From: PALSA-693 sp963781155
GTDB lineage: Bacteria > Actinomycetota > Acidimicrobiia > Acidimicrobiales > Palsa-688
DNA: 64,000 bases
NCBI GenBank assembly: GCA_963781155.1
Contig: CAWAEC010000011.1
Location: forward strand, 124,001-188,000
Direction: 5' to 3'
Each line of letters opens with the position of its first letter. Positions within the stretch are counted from its first letter, which is position 1. Position numbers and translations under genes: made by a program. Positions 52,303 to 61,739 of this stretch are shown in pieces. The notes beneath the pieces are model-generated. The model worked only from the letters and a program-made list of their open reading frames with translations, was not told the DNA's origin and searched no databases.

Positions 52303-53751
52303 ATGGCGGCGGGACGGCACAACGCCTTCCAACGGCTGTTTCGAGGCGAGACCTCCTTCGACTTCGTCGGGCGGTGGCGCTTGTGGTTCACCATTTCGGG
52401 GGTCATCATCGCCATCGGCCTGGTGTCGCTCGCCACGCGAGGCCTCAACTTCTCGATCGATTTCAAGGGCGGCACCGTCTGGGAGGTGCCGTCGAGCGCG
52501 TCGGTCGCGAAAGCCCGGTCTGTCGTCGGCTCGGCCGTTCCCGGCTTCGGCCAGGCCACCATCGTCATCCTGACCAACACCCAGACCGGTCAACGGACCG
52601 TCAAAGTGGAGGCACCGGCCAGCCTGACCGGGGATCCGACCAAGGTCAGCGCCGTAACCGATGCCTTGGCGAAGATGGCGGGGGTCTCGCCGAACGACGT
52701 CCAACTCAACGACGTGGGCCCGTCCTGGGGTTCGGACATCACCAACAAGGCCATCCGCGCCGTCATCGTTTTCCTCATCGTGGTCACCGGCTACATCTGG
52801 CTGCGATTTGAAGGAAAGATGGCCATTGCCGCGCTGTTCGCGCTGATACACGACATCCTTTTGACGTTAGGGATTTACTCGCTGTCGGGCTTCCAGGTCA
52901 GTCCCGACACAGTGATCGCGTTCCTGACCGTGCTCGGGTATTCGCTGTACGACACCATCGTCGTATTCGACAAAGTACAAGAGAACACCCGCGGCCTCGC
53001 CTCCACCAACCGCCTGACGTATTCCGACACCGTCAACCTGTCGATGAATCAGGTGCTGGCCCGGTCGATCAACACTTCCCTGATCGCCATCCTGCCCATC
53101 CTGTCGATCCTGGTGATCGGGGCCTGGCTGCTCGGGGCGACCGCCCTCCAGGACTTCGGTCTCGCGCTGTTCGTGGGTCTCACGACCGGCGCCTACTCCT
53201 CGATATTCATCGCGTCTCCGTTGCTGGCATTGATGAAGGAGCGAGAACCCCGCTACGCCGAGATCCGCCGCCGCCTGGCCGCCACCCCGACCGCCCGGTC
53301 CCGGCGCATCACCCCGGCCGCGGCCGCGACGGGTGACCTGAGCGGAACCGTGGCGGTCGCGGCCGTCCCGGCCGCTTCCACTGGGTCCGCGGTTCCGAGG
53401 CGACGGGCCCGGGACCGCGCCGAGCCCGTGCCGGCCACTCAGGGGACCGGCACCGGGTCCCGTACCGCGGCTGAAGCGGACAACGGCACGACGGCGGAGG
53501 GCACCGCAGTGCCGGCGGGTGTCGAGCCGGCGCCGGGCTCAGCCGCCGACCGGCCGTCGGGGGCGGCGCCCGACCAGGCGGCACCGGCCGACGCGGAGAG
53601 CGGCCCGCCGCCCGCCGCCGAGCCGGAACCGGCCGCGGCCGGGGCGACCGCCAGCCCTTCACCGCCCGCCGCTGGAGCCAGTACTTCCACTTCGGCCCGG
53701 GCCGGCAACCGCCCGCCTCCCCGGCCCCGGAAGAAGGGCCGGCGTCGCTGA
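52303..53751 (+). CDS. secF: protein translocase subunit SecF
   Basis: Partner of SecD. The 'NFSIDFKGGTVWEVP' motif follows the first helix; the export domain runs from 'SDITNKAIRAVIVFLIVVTG' to 'TVLGYSLYDTIVVFDKVQEN' and 'MNQVLARSINTSLIAILPIL'. After the last helix (about residue 305) comes a disordered, Ala/Pro/Glu-rich extension of about 170 residues ending in a basic 'RPRKKGRRR'. This makes the protein 482 residues against about 320 in E. coli; long tails are common in actinobacterial SecF. Confidence 0.93.
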   Translation: MAAGRHNAFQRLFRGETSFDFVGRWRLWFTISGVIIAIGLVSLATRGLNFSIDFKGGTVWEVPSSASVAKARSVVGSAVPGFGQATIVILTNTQTGQRTVKVEAPASLTGDPTKVSAVTDALAKMAGVSPNDVQLNDVGPSWGSDITNKAIRAVIVFLIVVTGYIWLRFEGKMAIAALFALIHDILLTLGIYSLSGFQVSPDTVIAFLTVLGYSLYDTIVVFDKVQENTRGLASTNRLTYSDTVNLSMNQVLARSINTSLIAILPILSILVIGAWLLGATALQDFGLALFVGLTTGAYSSIFIASPLLALMKEREPRYAEIRRRLAATPTARSRRITPAAAATGDLSGTVAVAAVPAASTGSAVPRRRARDRAEPVPATQGTGTGSRTAAEADNGTTAEGTAVPAGVEPAPGSAADRPSGAAPDQAAPADAESGPPPAAEPEPAAAGATASPSPPAAGASTSTSARAGNRPPPRPRKKGRRR

Positions 53752-53799
53752 TCCAGCCGCTGGTCCGGGCGTACTCCCCCAACCCAGTACCTTGGAGGT

Positions 53800-54330
53800 A
53801 TGCAGGGCACTCCCGGCTGGATAAAGGATTTGATCCGGGAGATCCCGGACTTTCCGCAGCCCGGCGTGTCCTTCAAGGACATCACGCCGCTGCTGTCGAA
53901 TAGCGCAGCCTTGAACTGGTGCGTAGAAGCCCTCGCAGCGGCCTTCGCGGACCGCCCGGTGGACAAGGTCATCGGCGTGGAGGCACGCGGCTTCATCCTG
54001 GCTGCGCCGGTAGCGGTTCGCCTCGATGCCGGGTTTGTCCCCGTCCGCAAAGCCGGCAAACTGCCGTGGCTGGTGTGCTCCGAGAGCTATGACCTCGAGT
54101 ACGGCGTCGACTCGTTGGAGATTCACCGCGACGCCCTCGGGCCCGGAGAACGGGCACTGATTATCGACGACGTGCTGGCAACGGGGGGCACCGCGGCCGC
54201 AACCGGTCGCCTGGCCCGGACCCTGGGCGCAGACGTGGCCGGCTTCGGCTGCGTCATAGAGCTGGCGTTCCTGGGCGGGCGCGGGAAGCTCGACGACCTC
54301 GAAACTGTTTCTCTTCTCAATTACGAATGA
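53800..54330 (+). CDS. apt: adenine phosphoribosyltransferase
   Basis: Makes AMP from adenine and PRPP. 'IREIPDFPQPGVSFKDITPL' at about residues 12-31, 'GVEARGFILAAPVAVRLDAG', and the PRPP-binding 'ALIIDDVLATGGTAAA' at about 124-139 are all standard. 176 residues. A GGAGG ribosome site precedes the ATG closely. The same order, apt before relA, is found in mycobacteria. Confidence 0.93.
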   Translation: MQGTPGWIKDLIREIPDFPQPGVSFKDITPLLSNSAALNWCVEALAAAFADRPVDKVIGVEARGFILAAPVAVRLDAGFVPVRKAGKLPWLVCSESYDLEYGVDSLEIHRDALGPGERALIIDDVLATGGTAAATGRLARTLGADVAGFGCVIELAFLGGRGKLDDLETVSLLNYE

Positions 54331-54346
54331 CGCGATTACGAATGAC
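54320..54346. repeat. tandem 15-bp duplication at the apt-relA junction
   Basis: ATTACGAATGAC occurs at 54320-54331 and again at 54335-54346, a 15-bp unit repeated almost exactly in tandem. The first copy contains the apt stop codon. Confidence 0.7.
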
Positions 54347-54365
54347 CAGGGGATAGGGGCCGCCA

Positions 54366-56612
54366 GTGATGAACCGCAGCGAGGGGACGGGCCGCCTTCG
54401 AGCGGTGGCAACCGTGGAGCGGGTTTTGCCCTGGCGCCGACAGGTGCAGACCGCGGATGCTCTCCGTCCGCTGCTGAGCGCGTTCCGGGCCCGCCACCCG
54501 CGCGACGAGACAGCCCTGATCATCCGGGCGTACGAGGCGGCGGCCGCGGCCCACCAGGGTCAGCTCCGCAACTCCGGCGAGGCCTACATCTCCCATCCTC
54601 TCGCCGTCGCCACCATCCTGGCCGGGCTGGGTTTGGACGACGTGACGGTCTCGGCCGCCCTGCTCCACGATGCCGTCGAGGACACCCGCTTCGGCCTGCC
54701 CGAGATCGAGGCTGAGTTCGGCGCCGACGTAGCGGCCATCGTGGACGGTGTGACCAAGCTGGACCGGGTCCGCTTCGATTCGAGGCAGGCTCAGCAGGCG
54801 GCCACCATGCGCAAAATGCTCGTCGCCATGGCCAAGGACCCGCGGGTCCTGCTCATCAAGCTGGCCGACCGGCTCCACAACATGCAGACCATCGCGGCGA
54901 TGCCCGAGTGGAAACAGAAGCGCAGCGCCCAGGAGACCCTCGACATCTACGCCCCCCTGGCCCACCGCTTCGGCATCCAGGACATCAAATGGCAGCTCGA
55001 GGACCTGGCGTTTGCGGCCTTACATCCCCGCCGGTACGCCGAAATCGAGCAAATGGTCGCCACCCGGGCGCCCGAACGCGACATCTATCTGGCCCAGGTC
55101 ATCGACCAGGTCAACGAGCGGCTGGTGGCGGCCCGCATCGAAGCCCAGGTCACCGGCCGGCCCAAGCACCTTTACTCCATCTACGAGAAGATGATCGTCA
55201 AGGGCAAGGAGTTCGACGAGATCTACGACCTCGTCGGGGTCCGGGTGCTGGTGGCCTCGGTCAAAGATTGCTGGGCCGCGCTCGGCGCCATCCATGGGGC
55301 CTGGACGCCGATCCAGGGTCGCTTCAAGGATTACATCAACACCCCCAAGTTCAACCTGTACCAGTCGCTGCACACCACCGTGGTGGGCCCTCAGGGTAAA
55401 GCCCTCGAAGCCCAGATCCGGACCATCGAGATGCACAACCGGGCCGAGTGGGGTATCGCCGCCCACTGGGGCTACAAGGAGAAAGCGTCCACCACCGATG
55501 TGGCCTGGCTGCAGCGCATCGTGGACTGGTCGGCCGAGAGCACCGATCCCGGGGAATTCCTGGAAGCTCTGAAACTCGACCTGGAAACAGACGAGGTATT
55601 CGTCTTCACCCCCAAGGGTGACGTGATCTCGCTGCCGATCCATTCCACTCCGATCGATTTCGCGTACGCCATCCACACCGAGGTGGGGCACCGCTGCATC
55701 GGGGCCAGGGTCAACGGCCGGCTCGTACCACTCGATTCCCAGCTGGCGTCGGGCGACAGCGTCGAGATTTTCACGTCCAAGGTGCCGTCCGCCGGCCCCA
55801 GCCGGGACTGGCTGAAAATCGTCGTCAGCCCCCGGGCCCGCAACAAGATCCGGCAGTGGTTCAGCCGGGAACGGCGCGAGGACGCCATCGAGTCCGGCCG
55901 GGAGGACCTGACCAAGGCACTGCGCAAGGAAGGCCTGCCCGTCCAGAAGCTCAGCAACTCGCCGGTCCTGCTGGGCGTGGCGGAAGCCATGAACTACGCG
56001 GACCTTGACGCCCTGCACGCCGCCATCGGCGAGAGCCACGTGTCGGCCCAGGCCATCGCCCAGCGGGTGGCCCGGGAGCTTCGCGGCGGCGAGCACGAAG
56101 TGCAGTTGCCGAGCACAGCCCGGCAGCCGCGGCGGGTCAACCAGCGCCAGGGGGTCGGCGTCCACGTGGAGGGCCTCGACGACCTGATGGTGCGCCTGTC
56201 CCGCTGCTGCACCCCGGTGCCGGGCGACGAGATCATTGGCTTTGTCACCAGGGGCCGCGGGGTCAGCGTCCACCGCAGCGACTGCGCCAACGCCGCCACC
56301 CTGTCCGCCGGCGAGGTGGGGCGCATGATCGAGGTGGAATGGGACCGTGGCAGCACGGGAAGCTTTGTCGCCGCGGTCGAGCTCAAGGCCCTGGACCGCA
56401 CCCGTCTCGGCGTGGACGTGTGGCGGGTCATCTCCGACAACCATCTGAACATTCTGCGAAGCGACTCGATCACCGGCGCCGACCGGGTGACCCGCATGCG
56501 GTTCGAGTTCGAGCTGGCCGACCCTGCACACCTGGATTCGTTGCTGAACTCGCTCAAGCGTATCGACAGCGTGTACGACGCCTACCGGGTGCTGCCCAAC
56601 CGGGGCAACTGA
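54366..56612 (+). CDS. relA: (p)ppGpp synthetase/hydrolase RelA/SpoT
   Basis: Bifunctional stringent-response enzyme of 748 residues. The HD hydrolase domain has 'YISHPLAVATILAGLG' and 'ALLHDAVEDTRFG' with intact His and His-Asp, so hydrolysis is expected. The synthetase domain has 'RPKHLYSIYEKMIVKGKEFD', 'DLVGVRVLVASVKDCW' and 'RFKDYINTPKFNLYQSLHTT'. A TGS domain follows ('DEVFVFTPKGDVISLPIHST'), then a zinc-finger-like 'LSRCCTPVPGDEIIGFVTRG' and a C-terminal ACT domain. Start GTG 54366 or ATG 54369, the latter more likely. In actinobacteria it is usually the only long RSH protein. Confidence 0.93.
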   Translation: MMNRSEGTGRLRAVATVERVLPWRRQVQTADALRPLLSAFRARHPRDETALIIRAYEAAAAAHQGQLRNSGEAYISHPLAVATILAGLGLDDVTVSAALLHDAVEDTRFGLPEIEAEFGADVAAIVDGVTKLDRVRFDSRQAQQAATMRKMLVAMAKDPRVLLIKLADRLHNMQTIAAMPEWKQKRSAQETLDIYAPLAHRFGIQDIKWQLEDLAFAALHPRRYAEIEQMVATRAPERDIYLAQVIDQVNERLVAARIEAQVTGRPKHLYSIYEKMIVKGKEFDEIYDLVGVRVLVASVKDCWAALGAIHGAWTPIQGRFKDYINTPKFNLYQSLHTTVVGPQGKALEAQIRTIEMHNRAEWGIAAHWGYKEKASTTDVAWLQRIVDWSAESTDPGEFLEALKLDLETDEVFVFTPKGDVISLPIHSTPIDFAYAIHTEVGHRCIGARVNGRLVPLDSQLASGDSVEIFTSKVPSAGPSRDWLKIVVSPRARNKIRQWFSRERREDAIESGREDLTKALRKEGLPVQKLSNSPVLLGVAEAMNYADLDALHAAIGESHVSAQAIAQRVARELRGGEHEVQLPSTARQPRRVNQRQGVGVHVEGLDDLMVRLSRCCTPVPGDEIIGFVTRGRGVSVHRSDCANAATLSAGEVGRMIEVEWDRGSTGSFVAAVELKALDRTRLGVDVWRVISDNHLNILRSDSITGADRVTRMRFEFELADPAHLDSLLNSLKRIDSVYDAYRVLPNRGN

Positions 56613-56617
56613 AGCCG

Positions 56618-56644
56618 GCGAGGGCGGGCACACCGTGCCCTCGC
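56618..56644. terminator. hairpin between relA and hisS
   Basis: GCGAGGGC (56618-56625) pairs with GCCCTCGC (56637-56644), with an alternative inner stem GGGCAC/GTGCCC. It lies 6 bases after the relA stop and has no T-run. Confidence 0.55.
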
Positions 56645-56679
56645 AGCGGGGCGCACCCGCACCGGTACCCTGAACGGCC

Positions 56680-57975
56680 GTGCCCGATCTGCGCCATCCC
56701 CCCGGGACCTTCGACGTCCTTCCGCCCGAGTCGATCCGGTGGGAAGCGCTGGTCGCGGCCTTCGCCCGGATCGTGGAGGCGGCCGGCTACGGCCTCGTGA
56801 TCACCCCGACGTTCGAGGAGCTGGGCGTGTTCCAGCGGCTGGGCGAGTCCACGGACGTGGTGCGCAAGGAGATGTACACCTTCGAGGACCGGGGCGGCCG
56901 ACACATCGCCCTCCGACCGGAGATGACCGCGTCGGTGGCCCGCGCGTTCATCGAGCACCGTCCGCCGGTCCCCTGGAAGGTGTGGTACGCGGGGGCCAAT
57001 TTTCGCTACGAACGGCCCCAGGCCGGACGGTACCGGGAGTTCCACCAGGTTGGCGTGGAGTCCTTCGGCACTGCCGACGCCGATCTCGACGTAGAGGTGA
57101 TCGCGCTCGGCTGGGAGTTCTACGACGCTCTCGGCCTGCGCCAGCGGGAATTGCTGCTGAACTCGCTGGGGGACGCCAAGTGCCGGCCGGCGTACCGGGA
57201 CTTGCTCCTCGCCTACTTCCGGGAACACCAGGACGAGCTCTGCCCCGAACACCGGGCCCGGCTGGAGGAGAATCCGCTCCGGGTGCTGGACTGCAAGCAG
57301 CCGGACTGCCGGGCGGTAGTGGCCGGCGCCCCTCGGCAGATCGATTATCTCTGCGATGACTGCGCCGCCCACCTGGCCCGGGTCGAGACCGGCCTTCAGG
57401 CGCTGGGCGTCCCGTACACGATCGACTCCACCCTGGTGCGCGGGCTCGACTACTACACCCGGACCACGTTCGAGTACGTGGCCACCGGTCTGGAGTCCGC
57501 GCAAAATGCCGTGGGTGGGGGCGGCCGCTATGACGGTCTGGTCGAAGCGATGGGCGGTCCACCGACGCCGGCCATCGGGTTCGCGCTCGGGGTGGAGCGG
57601 ACGCTCCTGGCCCTGCAGCGGCAGGCGGAGGCCGACAACGAAGGCGAAGCCGCTGCCGGCCGGCCACGCGACGACGGGCGTCTCGACGCCTTCGTCGTGG
57701 ATTTCACCGGCGGCGCGGCCGCTCGGGATGTGACGGCCCGCTTGCGGGCGGCCGGGCTGCGCAGCGACCGGGCTTTCGACAGCCGATCGCCCCGGGCGCA
57801 GTTCAAGGCGGCCGACCGCTCTGGGGCCCGCCTGGCGATCGTGATCGGCCCGGATGAGCTGGCGGCCGGGACAGTGGGTATCAAGGACCTGATCGCAGGC
57901 GGCGAGCAGGCCACGGTCCCGGTCGGGCGGCTGATCGACGAAATCCGCGTTCGCCTGGATCCATCCCGGTCCTGA
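56680..57975 (+). CDS. hisS: histidyl-tRNA synthetase
   Basis: Class II synthetase of 431 residues. Motif 1 region 'TPTFEELGVFQRLGESTDVV', 'LRPEMTASVARAFIEH', motif 2 'NFRYERPQAGRYREFHQVGV', the His-specific 'LVRGLDYYTRTTFEYV' and motif 3 'PAIGFALGVERTLLAL' are all present, followed by an anticodon-binding domain. The sequence 'CPEHRARLEENPLRVLDCK' is the usual insertion. It follows relA, as in mycobacteria. Confidence 0.94.
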   Translation: MPDLRHPPGTFDVLPPESIRWEALVAAFARIVEAAGYGLVITPTFEELGVFQRLGESTDVVRKEMYTFEDRGGRHIALRPEMTASVARAFIEHRPPVPWKVWYAGANFRYERPQAGRYREFHQVGVESFGTADADLDVEVIALGWEFYDALGLRQRELLLNSLGDAKCRPAYRDLLLAYFREHQDELCPEHRARLEENPLRVLDCKQPDCRAVVAGAPRQIDYLCDDCAAHLARVETGLQALGVPYTIDSTLVRGLDYYTRTTFEYVATGLESAQNAVGGGGRYDGLVEAMGGPPTPAIGFALGVERTLLALQRQAEADNEGEAAAGRPRDDGRLDAFVVDFTGGAAARDVTARLRAAGLRSDRAFDSRSPRAQFKAADRSGARLAIVIGPDELAAGTVGIKDLIAGGEQATVPVGRLIDEIRVRLDPSRS

Positions 57976-58065
57976 GCCGCCGGCCGGAGCGCCCCGAGGA
58001 CCGGGTTGCGCCGCGCGAGCATGCCGCGACCGCCGGAACCCCCGGCAGTAGGCTCCTGAGCCTTG

Positions 58066-58431
58066 ATGGGGACTGTTTCGGCGGGCACCGCCGTGGTCAT
58101 CGGTGTCACCGTGGTGGCGACCGTCTCGGTACTGGCCATGTGGTGGGCGGCCCGGTCGCTCCTGCGAACCGCCCGCCAGTTGCAGGCGTTCGCCGATGAG
58201 CTTGCCGTGCACGCCGCTTCAGTACTCAACGACGTCGAACTCGCGTTGGCCCGGGCTCACGGTGACCTTGACCGCGTCGACAGCCTGGTCGGTTCCGCCG
58301 AGGCCATCAACCAGACCGTCGGGTCTGCCTCCCGGCTGGCGCAGATGGCGATGTCCGGCCCGCTGATCAAGCTCATGGCCCTGCGCGCTGGCACCGCCCG
58401 GGCCGGGAAGCGTCTCCGGAGGGCCGGCTGA
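58066..58431 (+). CDS. small membrane protein, DUF948-like
   Basis: A 121-residue protein with one N-terminal helix ('AVVIGVTVVATVSVLAMWWA', about residues 9-28) and a long amphipathic helical stretch 'TARQLQAFADELAVHAASVL' onwards, ending 'PLIKLMALRAGTARAGKRLR'. This is the layout of DUF948 proteins found near alaS in actinobacteria. Function unknown. Its TGA shares one base with the next ATG. Confidence 0.7.
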   Translation: MGTVSAGTAVVIGVTVVATVSVLAMWWAARSLLRTARQLQAFADELAVHAASVLNDVELALARAHGDLDRVDSLVGSAEAINQTVGSASRLAQMAMSGPLIKLMALRAGTARAGKRLRRAG

Positions 58432-58676
58432 TGTTCCGTCGGGCCCGATGGTTCGGAGCTGGCGCGGCCCTGGGCATCGGCGCGTCCGTGTGGGCACAGC
58501 GCAAGATCAAGGTGGTCGCCGTCCGCTACCGGCCGGGCGGGCTGGCGGGGAGCGCGGTCGACCGGGCCCGCGGCTGGCCAGGGGAGGTCCGTGCCGCCAT
58601 CAAGGAAGGACGGACGACGATGCGGGAGCGGGAGGCCGAGCTGCGTCACCGGCTGGAACGGGCCGCGGAGTCGTAA
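58431..58676 (+). CDS. small hypothetical protein before alaS
   Basis: An 81-residue protein with a short hydrophobic N-terminal segment ('WFGAGAALGIGASVWAQRKI') and a basic, charged C-terminus ('REREAELRHRLERAA') likely to form a helix. Small genes of this type commonly lie between the DUF948-like gene and alaS in actinobacteria. Coupled to its upstream neighbour by a 1-base overlap. Function unknown. Confidence 0.65.
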   Translation: MFRRARWFGAGAALGIGASVWAQRKIKVVAVRYRPGGLAGSAVDRARGWPGEVRAAIKEGRTTMREREAELRHRLERAAES

Positions 58677-58689
58677 TCTGGAGGTTCAC

Positions 58690-61296
58690 ATGGACGCCAC
58701 CTCCCTTCGTCGCGCCTTCACGCGCTTCTTCGTGGAACGCGGGCATACCCACGTCCCGTCAGCGGGCCTGATCCCGCACGACCCGCGCGCCCCGTTGTTC
58801 ACGAACGCCGGGATGAACCAGTTCATCCCGTATTTTCTCGGCGATGAACGGCCCCCGTTCCCGAGAGCGACCAGCGTGCAGAAGTGCGTCCGCGTCCGGG
58901 GCAAGCACGACGACATCGAGCTGATCGGGAGAACCACCCGCCACCTGACGTTCTTCGAGATGCTCGGCAACTTCAGCTTCGGGGACTACTTCAAGGATCG
59001 GGCCATCCCCTTGGCGTGGGAGCTGCTGACCGGTCCCCTCGGCCTGGACGGCGACCGCCTGTGGGTGACGGTCTACCGCGACGACGACGACGCGGCGACC
59101 ATCTGGCACGACCACGTCGGGGTCCCGGTCGACCGGATCCAGCGCCTGGACGAGGACAACTTCTGGGAAATGGGCGAGACCGGGCCGTGCGGCCCCAGCT
59201 CCGAGATCTATTACGACCGCGGCCCCGAATGGGGACCCGAAGGCGGGCCGGGTGGAGGCGGCGGCGTAGAGCGCTACGTGGAGCTGTGGAACCTGGTCTT
59301 CATGCAGTACGACCGCCAGCCGGACCGGTCCCTGGTACCGCTGCCGAAACCCAACATCGACACGGGCGCCGGCCTCGAGCGGATACTCATGATCCTCGAA
59401 GGGGTTCGCTCGGTGTGGGAGACCGACGCGTTGCGCCCCATCATCGCCCGGGCCGAGGCGCTCACGGGACGGAAATACGGCGACGACCCCGAAGTGGACG
59501 TGAGCCTGCGGATCCTGGCCGACCACACCCGATCGTTGTCGTTCCTGATCAGCGACGGGGTCTTCCCGAGCAACGAGGATCGGGGCTATGTTTTGCGCCG
59601 CCTGATCCGTCGGGCCGTGCGCCAGGCCTTCCAGCTCGGGGTGGAACGGCCCGTGACGCCTGCCCTGGTCGCAGCCGTGGTGGGCGAGATGGGCGAGGCC
59701 TACCCGGACCTGGCTCGCAACGAGGACTTCGTCATCGGGGTGGCGGCGCGGGAGGAAGGCCGGTTTCGCGCCACCCTGCGGTCGGGGCTGGCGATGCTGG
59801 AAGATGAGCTGGCCGGCGGGGACGCCGTGGTGTCCGGCCCGATCGCTTTCCGGCTGCACGACACCCACGGGTTCCCGATCGAGCTGACCCGCGAAATCGC
59901 CGCAGAGCGAGGTGCTGGAGTTGACGAGGAAGGCTTCGCGGCGGCGATGCGCCAGCAGCAGGAGCAGTCCGGTCAGAAGAAAAAAGGCGACAGCTCCGAC
60001 GGCAACGGGCGCGTCGAGACGTATCGCACCCTGCTGGAAGAAACCGGCCCGACCCGGTTCGTGGGTTACGCCGACAACACGGCGACGGCCCGGGTGCTTG
60101 GAGTGGAGCCGGCCGGGGCCGCCGGTGGGAACGGGGACCGGCCCCAGGTGGACATCTTCCTCGACGTCACGCCGTTCTACGCCGAAGGCGGCGGCCAGGT
60201 CGGCGACACGGGGCTCATCGAGACCGACTCCGGTCGGGCCCGGGTGGTCGACACGACGTCGGCCCTGCCGGGGCTGACCCGCCATCTGGCGGTCATCGAG
60301 TCGGGCGATATTCGGCCCGGGCAGGTGGCGTCGGCGTCCATCGACGTGGACCGGCGGGAGGCCATCCGCCGCAACCACACCGGCACCCACCTGCTGCACT
60401 GGGCCTTGAGGGAGGTGTTGGGCGACCACGTCAAGCAGCAGGGGTCGCTGGTCGGTCCGGATTACCTGCGCTTCGACTTCACCCACTACGGCCCGCTCAG
60501 CGCCGAGGAGACGGCCCGCGTCGAGGACCTGGTCAACGAGCAGGTGCTCACCGACGACGACGTGGTCGTCGCCCTGATGACCAAGGACGACGCCGACCAG
60601 GCCGGGGCCATCGCCTTCTTCGAGGACAAGTACGGCGACGAGGTCCGGGTCGTGCGCTCCGGAGCCGAGTCGCTGGAGCTCTGCGGCGGCACCCACGTGG
60701 CCCGCCTGGGCCAGATCGGTCCCGTCGAGATCACCTCGGAAGGCTCGATCGGGTCCAACCTGCGCCGAATTTTCGCGACCACGGGAACCGTCACCCTGGC
60801 CCGGCTTCGACAGGTCGAGCGGCAGTTGGCGGAAGCTGCCGATCTGCTACGAGCACCTCCCGACGAGCTGACGTCCGCCGTCGAGCGCAAGCTCGCCGAC
60901 CTGCGTGACGCCGAGGCTCGCCTCCGCGCCGCCCAGCAGGCCGCTCTGGCCGGCCGGGCGCACAGCCTCATCGCCGACGCCACCGACGGGTGGCTGGTCG
61001 AGCGCGTCGACGGCCTGACGACCGGCGAGCTGCAGGAGCTCGCGCAGCAAGTGCGCCAGCTCGGCCACCTGCAGACGGTCGTCCTCGGCGGGAGCCCGGA
61101 CGGCTCCAGAGCGGCCCTGGTCGCACTGGCCGCCAAGGGCGGTCCGGCGACAGCGCCGGCGCTGATCGGTCCCGCAGCCCGGCTCGTCGGCGGCGGGGGC
61201 GGCGGCAAGGATCCCGAGCGAGCCACCGCCGGCGGCCGGGACCCCAGCCGCCTCGACGAGGCCCTGGACCACATCCGCGCGCAGCTCGCCCGATGA
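58690..61296 (+). CDS. alaS: alanyl-tRNA synthetase
   Basis: An 868-residue class II synthetase. Catalytic blocks are 'LRRAFTRFFVERGHTHVPSA', 'FTNAGMNQFIPYFLGDERPP', 'LTFFEMLGNFSFGDYFKDRA' and 'EMGETGPCGPSSEIYYDRGP'. The editing domain has 'RRNHTGTHLLHWALREVLGD' (HxxxH) and 'LELCGGTHVARLG' (Cys and His, zinc). The C-Ala domain ends with the Gly-rich 'LVGGGGGGKDPERATAGGRD'. A CTGGAGG ribosome site precedes the ATG. The stop overlaps ruvX by 4 bp. Confidence 0.95.
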   Translation: MDATSLRRAFTRFFVERGHTHVPSAGLIPHDPRAPLFTNAGMNQFIPYFLGDERPPFPRATSVQKCVRVRGKHDDIELIGRTTRHLTFFEMLGNFSFGDYFKDRAIPLAWELLTGPLGLDGDRLWVTVYRDDDDAATIWHDHVGVPVDRIQRLDEDNFWEMGETGPCGPSSEIYYDRGPEWGPEGGPGGGGGVERYVELWNLVFMQYDRQPDRSLVPLPKPNIDTGAGLERILMILEGVRSVWETDALRPIIARAEALTGRKYGDDPEVDVSLRILADHTRSLSFLISDGVFPSNEDRGYVLRRLIRRAVRQAFQLGVERPVTPALVAAVVGEMGEAYPDLARNEDFVIGVAAREEGRFRATLRSGLAMLEDELAGGDAVVSGPIAFRLHDTHGFPIELTREIAAERGAGVDEEGFAAAMRQQQEQSGQKKKGDSSDGNGRVETYRTLLEETGPTRFVGYADNTATARVLGVEPAGAAGGNGDRPQVDIFLDVTPFYAEGGGQVGDTGLIETDSGRARVVDTTSALPGLTRHLAVIESGDIRPGQVASASIDVDRREAIRRNHTGTHLLHWALREVLGDHVKQQGSLVGPDYLRFDFTHYGPLSAEETARVEDLVNEQVLTDDDVVVALMTKDDADQAGAIAFFEDKYGDEVRVVRSGAESLELCGGTHVARLGQIGPVEITSEGSIGSNLRRIFATTGTVTLARLRQVERQLAEAADLLRAPPDELTSAVERKLADLRDAEARLRAAQQAALAGRAHSLIADATDGWLVERVDGLTTGELQELAQQVRQLGHLQTVVLGGSPDGSRAALVALAAKGGPATAPALIGPAARLVGGGGGGKDPERATAGGRDPSRLDEALDHIRAQLAR

Positions 61297-61739
61297 TCGG
61301 TGCCGGCCGGGTGCTCGGCATCGACCTCGGGTCCAAGCGGATCGGCGTGGCGGTCACCGATGACAGCCAGCGGGTCGCGACCGGCGTGACCGTCCTGAAC
61401 CGAACCGGCGACCGGGCCCGGGACCACGCTGCGCTGGCCGCCCTGGTCGCCGAGTACGACGCCGCCGGCGTTGTCGTCGGCCTGCCCCTCTCCTTGTCCG
61501 GGCGCCCGGGGCCGGCAGCCAAGGCCGTGGCCGAGGAGGTGTCCGAGCTGCGCGAGCGGCTCCCGGTGGCGGTCATGACCGTGGACGAGCGGCTGACCAC
61601 GCGGTTGGCGGCTACCTCGCTCCGTGCCGGCGGCCGCCGGGAACGCGAGCAGCGAGGCGTGATAGACCAGAGCGCCGCGGCCCTCCTGCTGCAGACCTGG
61701 GTAGAACGCCGGCTGGTGCCAAGGGGACGGAACGCCTGA
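61293..61739 (+). CDS. ruvX: Holliday junction resolvase-like protein RuvX/YqgF
   Basis: A 148-residue RNase H-fold protein implicated in 16S rRNA maturation. 'VLGIDLGSKRIGVAVTDDSQ' carries the first catalytic Asp, 'VVVGLPLSLSGRPGPAAKAV' follows, and 'VMTVDERLTTRLA' and 'DQSAAALLLQTWVE' supply the other acids. ATG overlaps alaS stop (ATGA). Order alaS-ruvX-mltG-aroE is the actinobacterial one. Confidence 0.9.
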   Translation: MIGAGRVLGIDLGSKRIGVAVTDDSQRVATGVTVLNRTGDRARDHAALAALVAEYDAAGVVVGLPLSLSGRPGPAAKAVAEEVSELRERLPVAVMTVDERLTTRLAATSLRAGGRREREQRGVIDQSAAALLLQTWVERRLVPRGRNA

